DNA from: Cellvibrio sp. pealriver
Lineage (GTDB): Bacteria > Pseudomonadota > Gammaproteobacteria > Pseudomonadales > Cellvibrionaceae
Direction of reading: 5' to 3'
Assembly (NCBI RefSeq): GCF_001183545.1
Contig: NZ_KQ236688.1
Location: 2,199,149-2,263,148, forward strand
Length of the DNA stretch: 64,000 bases
Of this stretch, positions 59,558 through 64,000 are shown piece after piece. Positions within the stretch are counted from its first letter, which is position 1, and every line of letters starts with the position of its first letter. The notes below the pieces were generated by a model. That model saw only the letters and a program-made list of their open reading frames with translations, made no database searches and had not been told where the DNA came from. The position numbers were made by a program, and so were the translations under genes.

Positions 59558-60523
59558 TTAGAAATGCTGGTAGCCAGTTTTGGTTAATTCAAATGGCTGG
59601 CCTTCATATTCACAAATCACTTTGTTGCCAGCGACCATCTCACCAATAACCGTTGCCTGTAGTTTGCCTTGAGCAATTAACATGGCGATATCGGCCATTT
59701 TTTCAGGTGGTACGGTAAAGCAAAGCTCGTAATCATCACCACCGCTGAGTGCCCACTCCAATGCTTGCGGTACATTATTCAGCGATTGCAATGCAGGAGA
59801 CAGAGGCACATTTTCTACATCGATTACCGCACCCAGATCGCTGGCATCACAAATGTGTTGCAAGTCAGCGACCAAGCCATCGGAAATATCCAACGCGCTG
59901 CTGGCAATTGTGCAAATCATCGCAGACTCAACCAAGCGTGGTGTAGGGCGATAAAAACGTTGCAACAAATAATCGGTGTGCTCATCAGCAAAGATGTGAG
60001 TCTTTTGGATTGCAGCCAACGCGGCAGCGCCGTCGCCAAGAGTGTTGGTGACCAAAATAAAATCGCCGATATTGGCACCATCACGCCGCAGCGCAGCACC
60101 CGGTGCAGTTGCGCCCATCACCTGGATTGTAATACTGAGCGGGCCTGAGGTTGTATCGCCACCCACCAACGCAATTTTATAGTCGCGCGCGCATGCAAAT
60201 AATCCACGGCTAAAACTGCGCAGCCATTCTTCATCGGCGTGCGGTAACGTCAGCGCCAGCGTAAACCAAAGTGGCTCAGCACCCATTGCCGCAAGATCGC
60301 TTAAATTAGTCCGCAGTGCACGCTCAGCAATTAACTCCGGATCTGCATCTGTGGGAAAATGCACGCCCGCAACCAAAGTATCCACTGATACTGCCAATTG
60401 TTTTCCAACCGGAATATCCAATAGCGCGCAATCATCGCCAATGCCCAGCAATACACCTGCGGCAGGCTGCTCGGCTTGCTCGCGCTGGAAAAATTGTCGG
60501 ATAAGCTGGAATTCGCCGGGCAC
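59558..60523 (-). CDS. thiL: Thiamine-monophosphate kinase
   Basis: 321 residues from a GTG at 60523 (PGEFQLIRQFF). ATP-dependent phosphorylation of TMP to thiamine diphosphate. Motifs are GIGDDCALLDIP, STDTLVAGVHFP-type VSVDTLVAGVHFPTDADPELIA, NLSDLAAMGAEPLWFTLAL, GGDTTSGPLSITI, MDISDGL-type LDISDGLVADLQH and LSGGDDYELCFTVP. Its partners nusB and ribH/ribBA lie upstream. Confidence 0.95.
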   Translation of the reverse strand: MPGEFQLIRQFFQREQAEQPAAGVLLGIGDDCALLDIPVGKQLAVSVDTLVAGVHFPTDADPELIAERALRTNLSDLAAMGAEPLWFTLALTLPHADEEWLRSFSRGLFACARDYKIALVGGDTTSGPLSITIQVMGATAPGAALRRDGANIGDFILVTNTLGDGAAALAAIQKTHIFADEHTDYLLQRFYRPTPRLVESAMICTIASSALDISDGLVADLQHICDASDLGAVIDVENVPLSPALQSLNNVPQALEWALSGGDDYELCFTVPPEKMADIAMLIAQGKLQATVIGEMVAGNKVICEYEGQPFELTKTGYQHF

Positions 60524-60571
60524 AATAAAAAATAGTGATTAGTGAATGATAGACAATGGAACGCCAGTCAA

Positions 60572-61057
60572 TTAACGGCTGCGTTCCGCTTTCACTTCGA
60601 TGGCGCGCAGCACCAATGCAGTTTTATCAAGCACACCGTTGATAAATTTGTGGCTGTCTTCAGCACCAAATTTTTTCGCCAGAGATACGGCCTCATTGAT
60701 GACCACTTTGTACGGCACATCAATACGAAATTTCAATTCATAAGTAGCCATACGCAGCAGCGCACGAGTGATGGGGTCCAACTCATCCAGTGAGCGATCA
60801 ACCAAATAAGGTGTAAACAGCGCTTCAAGATCGCTTAAATGTTCAGGCACAGCGTGCAAAATTTCATGGAAGTATTCCACGTCTACTTTGCTCATATCAT
60901 TGTCAGTGCGAAATTCCGCTTCGATCGCATTAATACTGGAACCTGCCATTTGCCATTGATAAAGCGCTTGCATTGCATAATGGCGAGCCATACGGCGGAT
61001 CGCAGCGGTGTGGCCTTTTTGCGCAGAAGCTCCGGCTTGACCTGAAGAAGTAGTCAT
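60572..61057 (-). CDS. nusB: Transcription antitermination factor NusB
   Basis: 161 residues from the ATG at 61057 (AGGTAA upstream). All-helical RNA-binding factor acting with NusE on rRNA leaders. Parts are [53 protein letters not shown] and [27 protein letters not shown]. It follows ribH by 82 bases, the usual order. Confidence 0.97.
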   Translation of the reverse strand: MTTSSGQAGASAQKGHTAAIRRMARHYAMQALYQWQMAGSSINAIEAEFRTDNDMSKVDVEYFHEILHAVPEHLSDLEALFTPYLVDRSLDELDPITRALLRMATYELKFRIDVPYKVVINEAVSLAKKFGAEDSHKFINGVLDKTALVLRAIEVKAERSR

Positions 61058-61139
61058 GAACAATTACCTGATAAAGAACTTGAATGCCCGCGTGCACGGG
61101 CATGACATAAAAATAACAACTGAAATTCAGTTTTTAAAA

Positions 61140-61610
61140 CTAGATTTTGCCGAAGAGCGAAACCATTTCCAGCGCGGTTGATGCAGCCTCTACACCTTTG
61201 TTGCCCGCTTTGGTGCCAGAGCGCTCGATGGCTTGCTCAATGGAATCCACCGTCAATACACCAAAGGTTACCGGCACACCGTATTGCAAAGACACTTGCG
61301 CCAACCCTTTGGTGCATTCGCCTGCAACGTAATCAAAATGCGGAGTGCCGCCACGGATCACAGCACCCAATGCGATGATTGCATCGAATTCTTTTTTTGC
61401 TGCGATTTTTTGTGCCGTCAATGGAAACTCAAACGCACCCGGTGCGTAATAGATGGTGATGTTTTCATCTTTAATGCCATGACGACGCAAAGTGTCCAAT
61501 GCACCGTCTTTTAAACTTTCCACAACAAAGCTGTTCCAACGGCTGACGATCAACGCATACTTACCGGCAGATGCAGAAAAATCACCTTCAATCACTTTGA
61601 TATTGCTCAT
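61140..61610 (-). CDS. ribH: 6,7-dimethyl-8-ribityllumazine synthase
   Basis: 156 residues. Condenses DHBP and ArP in riboflavin synthesis. Motifs are [49 protein letters not shown] with the catalytic His, and [27 protein letters not shown]. Part of the rib cluster. Confidence 0.98.
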   Translation of the reverse strand: MSNIKVIEGDFSASAGKYALIVSRWNSFVVESLKDGALDTLRRHGIKDENITIYYAPGAFEFPLTAQKIAAKKEFDAIIALGAVIRGGTPHFDYVAGECTKGLAQVSLQYGVPVTFGVLTVDSIEQAIERSGTKAGNKGVEAASTALEMVSLFGKI

Positions 61611-61669
61611 AATATTTTCTCAAAAATAATCAAACATCTTGTTCAACAATGCGGAGGGGCGATAACAAA

Positions 61670-62785
61670 TCAATCGCCTTCCGGACAAATATATTCCACC
61701 ACTTCCAAATCAAAACCCGAGAGGGCTGAATAACGCATTGGGGCGGACATCACCCGCATTTTGCGCACCCCCAGATCGCGCAAAATCTGCGAGCCGGTGC
61801 CGACTTGTTTGTAGAGCACTTCGGAACTGCGGCGCATTTGCTTACCGGATATCAGCCAGTCGATGCTGTCTTCCACTTCTGTAGTGGACTCATCGTGGCA
61901 AATCAGCAAAACAACGCCTTTTCCTTCTTCACTGACTTTGCGCAGTGCATCCTGATAGGTCCAGCTTTTGCCGCCCGCAACCGAGGTGCGCTTGAGGCTC
62001 AACACATCGCGCGCGATATCCATCACATGCACTCGCACCAGTGTTGGCTCGGCGTCGATTTCACCTTTGGTCATTACAAAGTGCAGGTCACCGCGCGCCA
62101 GATCGCGGTAGGTATGCAAATCAAAGTCGCCGTAAATCGTTTCCACCTTGCGGGTATTAATGCAGGCAACCGTCTTTTCTTTGGTGGCACGATAGTGAAT
62201 AAGGTCGGCAATGGTACCGATTTTCAAGCCATGCTGCTCGGCAAATTGCTCAAGATCCGGCCTGCGCGCCATGGTGCCATCGGGGTTCATCACCTCAACA
62301 ATGACCGCTGCCGGCTCAAAACCGGCCAGACGCGCCAGATCACAACCAGCCTCTGTGTGCCCCGCACGGCTCATCACGCCGCCAGGCTGTGCCATGAGCG
62401 GGAATATATGGCCGGGTTGGACGATATCGCTTGGCTTGGCATTAGCCCTTACCGCCGCGCGCACAGTAAGGGCGCGATCCGCTGCGGAAATCCCCGTACT
62501 GACCCCTTCAGCCGCTTCAATGGAGAGCGTGAAATTGGTGGTGTGCTGGGATTTGTTATCGCTCACCATCAGCGGTAAATCCAGTTGTTTGCAGCGCTCA
62601 GGGGTGAGCGTGAGGCAGATCAGGCCGCGCGCATAGGTCGCCATAAAGTTGATGTCTTCCGGGCGCACCTGCTCGGCAACCATAATCAGATCGCCTTCAT
62701 TCTCGCGGTCTTCGTCATCCATCAGGATAACCATCTTGCCGTGGCGCAGGTCTTCGATCAGTTCTTCAATGGTATTAAGTTGCAT
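61670..62785 (-). CDS. ribBA: 3,4-dihydroxy-2-butanone-4-phosphate synthase with degenerate GTP cyclohydrolase II domain
   Basis: 371 residues. The N-terminal RibB domain is complete (VILMDDEDRENEGDLIMVAEQ, FMATYARGLICLTLT, RAGHTEAGCDLARLAG with the metal His). The C-terminal half aligns with GTP cyclohydrolase II but lacks the three zinc cysteines: where RibA has HSECLTGD...MRCDCG, this has VHVMDIARDVLSL. It should therefore be RibB-active only, with the RibX-type extension common in Proteobacteria. RibA is separately encoded at 58403. Confidence 0.93.
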   Translation of the reverse strand: MQLNTIEELIEDLRHGKMVILMDDEDRENEGDLIMVAEQVRPEDINFMATYARGLICLTLTPERCKQLDLPLMVSDNKSQHTTNFTLSIEAAEGVSTGISAADRALTVRAAVRANAKPSDIVQPGHIFPLMAQPGGVMSRAGHTEAGCDLARLAGFEPAAVIVEVMNPDGTMARRPDLEQFAEQHGLKIGTIADLIHYRATKEKTVACINTRKVETIYGDFDLHTYRDLARGDLHFVMTKGEIDAEPTLVRVHVMDIARDVLSLKRTSVAGGKSWTYQDALRKVSEEGKGVVLLICHDESTTEVEDSIDWLISGKQMRRSSEVLYKQVGTGSQILRDLGVRKMRVMSAPMRYSALSGFDLEVVEYICPEGD

Positions 62786-62805
62786 AGGAAATCCCGAATT
62801 GCCAA

Positions 62806-63462
62806 TTACATAAATCCATTCTTCGCCAAAAACTCCAGGGTGATGCCCTGCCCTTCGCTCTCTGCCGCTTTGTCACCGAGCATCAAACGCTCCAGATAAC
62901 GGGCGAGCACATCGACTTCCAGATTGAGTTGGGTGCCTGTTTTGTAGCCATCCATAATCGTCCATTGCAAGGTATGGGGGACGATATTCAACTCAAACTC
63001 GGCTCCATCCACTTTGTTAACCGTAAGACTAGTACCATCCACGGTGATTGACCCTTTATGGGCGATATATTTTGCCAGTGATTTGGGCGCACGAATGCGG
63101 AAACGCTCCGAGCGGGCATCGGGGTGACGGCTCACCACCTCACCAACACCATCCACATGGCCGCTGACAATGTGGCCACCCAGGCGCGTTTGTGGTGTCA
63201 GCGCCTTCTCAAGGTTGACGCGCTGACCGACTTTCCAACCGGGCAAGGTGGTATTGTCCAGCGTCTCGCGCGAGACATCTGCCCAGTAACCATCACCCGG
63301 TAATTCAACCACAGTCAAACACACACCGTTGGTGGCGATGGAATCCCCCAGGCGCACGTCACCCAAATCCAGATTGTTAGTTTTGATGCGCAAGCGCAGG
63401 TCGCCATTTTTAGGCTGCAGGGCGACAACCTCGCCAATCGCTTCAATAATCCCGGTAAACAT
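62806..63462 (-). CDS. ribE: Riboflavin synthase alpha subunit
   Basis: 218 residues with two related barrel halves: FTGIIEAIGEVVAL, IATNGVCLTVV, LGGHIVSGHVDGVGEV, then KGSITVDGTSLTVN and FELNIVPHTL. It dismutates two lumazines to riboflavin. First gene of the minus-strand rib block. No RFN riboswitch was seen in the 100 bases before it. ribD is outside the window or elsewhere. Confidence 0.97.
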   Translation of the reverse strand: MFTGIIEAIGEVVALQPKNGDLRLRIKTNNLDLGDVRLGDSIATNGVCLTVVELPGDGYWADVSRETLDNTTLPGWKVGQRVNLEKALTPQTRLGGHIVSGHVDGVGEVVSRHPDARSERFRIRAPKSLAKYIAHKGSITVDGTSLTVNKVDGAEFELNIVPHTLQWTIMDGYKTGTQLNLEVDVLARYLERLMLGDKAAESEGQGITLEFLAKNGFM

Positions 63463-63562
63463 AATCTGCCTCGGCTCTGTGCGAGTAGTTAAACCACGTT
63501 GCTGTCTATAACAGGTGCTTTATAAGTAGTGCTGTAGAAAAAGTGGCGTAAACGATACGGTG

Positions 63563-64000
63563 TTAAACGATGATGCTGTTAGGCTTGCCCGTAACAGCAA
63601 CAGGAATGCGCAAATCAATCACTTTGGTTTTGGCCAAGTGATCGTGGATACAGCGCTTGTCAGCGCGGAAAATAAACACGATATCCGCCAGGCGCAGCAG
63701 CAAACCAATCACCGGCACCATACCCATCAACCATTGCGATACATAACGCTGCAAGATCAACATCAGAAATAGAGGCTTTTGGTTATCCATGGTCACAATG
63801 GCAATACCCAGAATTCGCTTGCCGATGGTTTGGCCGAATTGATGCAGTAAAAAACCATGCAACAGGAAAAACGTGATAATCGGGGAAAACGCGAGCAAAC
63901 GCTTGCTGGAATCCGGCAGGTTTTGCAGCTTTTGGATCATCTCGGCTTGCGCCGCTTCCATATCGTTTGATTGGGAAGGATCAAGGCCGAGGTACTGTAA
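63563..64000 (-). CDS. RDD family membrane protein, C-terminal part, truncated by window edge
   Basis: The frame is open through the right edge of the window (146 codons visible), so the N-terminal part is missing; the ATG at 63961 is internal. The RDD-domain core is LLHGFLLHQFGQTIGKRILGIAIVTMDNQKP and LILQRYVSQWLMGMVPVIGLLLRLADIVFIF, with membrane spans around it, then RCIHDHLAKTKVI, the typical RDD ending. RDD proteins are poorly understood membrane proteins. It is upstream of ribE on the same strand with a 100-base gap. Confidence 0.8.
   Translation of the reverse strand, partial: LQYLGLDPSQSNDMEAAQAEMIQKLQNLPDSSKRLLAFSPIITFFLLHGFLLHQFGQTIGKRILGIAIVTMDNQKPLFLMLILQRYVSQWLMGMVPVIGLLLRLADIVFIFRADKRCIHDHLAKTKVIDLRIPVAVTGKPNSIIV

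Noticed and set aside
63463..63562. FMN (RFN) riboswitch before ribE
   Set aside because: The conserved RFN sequence blocks are absent from the 100 bases upstream; no such element was seen elsewhere in the rib block.

Overview
The window looks like a chromosomal segment of a Gammaproteobacterium close to Cellvibrio (Cellvibrionaceae), with Pseudomonas-type synteny. The evidence is gene order and protein style: coq7-osmC-vfr-trpC-trpD-trpG-trpE-rpe, and carA-carB-greA-yhbY-ftsH-folP-glmM-tpiA-secG-tRNA-Leu, are arranged much as in Pseudomonas. A Vfr-type CRP, AmpD/AmpE/AmpG, a ribosome-independent Fe superoxide dismutase next to groESL-fxsA, and a periplasmic protein with long serine-rich linkers of the type common in Cellvibrio/Saccharophagus also fit. 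The genus is inference, as no rRNA is present.

Layout. 0-0.4 kb: 5' part of a secreted protein on the minus strand, with a possible sigma-54 promoter. 0.7-5.3 kb: a small secreted protein, a halogenase-like flavoprotein, and an ECF sigma factor translationally coupled to a membrane-anchored VWA protein. 5.3-8.1 kb: a multidomain TM2/zinc-ribbon/pilin fusion with a small membrane partner, then a DUF1993 protein. 8.3-12 kb: a YbaL/Kef-type antiporter, and motAB. 12.2-15.7 kb: DUF1244, an SMP-30/NHL-like secreted protein, a LacI regulator, and a coiled-coil membrane protein. 15.8-20.6 kb: sodB, groEL, groES (with a heat-shock promoter), fxsA, and a DUF481 outer-membrane protein. 20.8-26.1 kb: atl, ampG, yajQ, ampE, ampD and a Ycf46-type AAA ATPase, a muropeptide-recycling neighbourhood. 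26.2-36 kb: coq7, osmC, vfr, a complete IS3-family element (1292 bp, 3-bp target duplication) inserted just after vfr, trpC/D/G/E, rpe, and a DUF3530 protein. 36.4-48.3 kb: a DTW-domain tRNA modification enzyme, tRNA-Leu(GAG), secG, tpiA, glmM, folP, ftsH, yhbY, greA, carB, carA.

48.7-55.6 kb holds the most unusual unit: a tightly overlapping operon dabB-dabA-cysD-DUF6671-sua5, divergent from a NhaR-like LysR regulator. DabAB is an inorganic-carbon pump. CysD is here without its GTPase partner CysN, and the last gene makes threonylcarbamoyl-AMP, a reaction that consumes bicarbonate. The downstream carAB enzyme also consumes bicarbonate. The dab genes look clearly richer in G+C than their surroundings, so lateral acquisition between housekeeping blocks is plausible.

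56.6-64 kb: a DUF808 protein, then a long minus-strand riboflavin/thiamine/housekeeping block: ribE, ribBA (with a degenerate GTP cyclohydrolase domain), ribH, nusB, thiL, pgpA, ribA, dapB. The window ends in a partial RDD membrane protein.

Coordinates are based on reading frames, start-codon and Shine-Dalgarno inspection. Functional names rest on recognised motifs, not on database searches.
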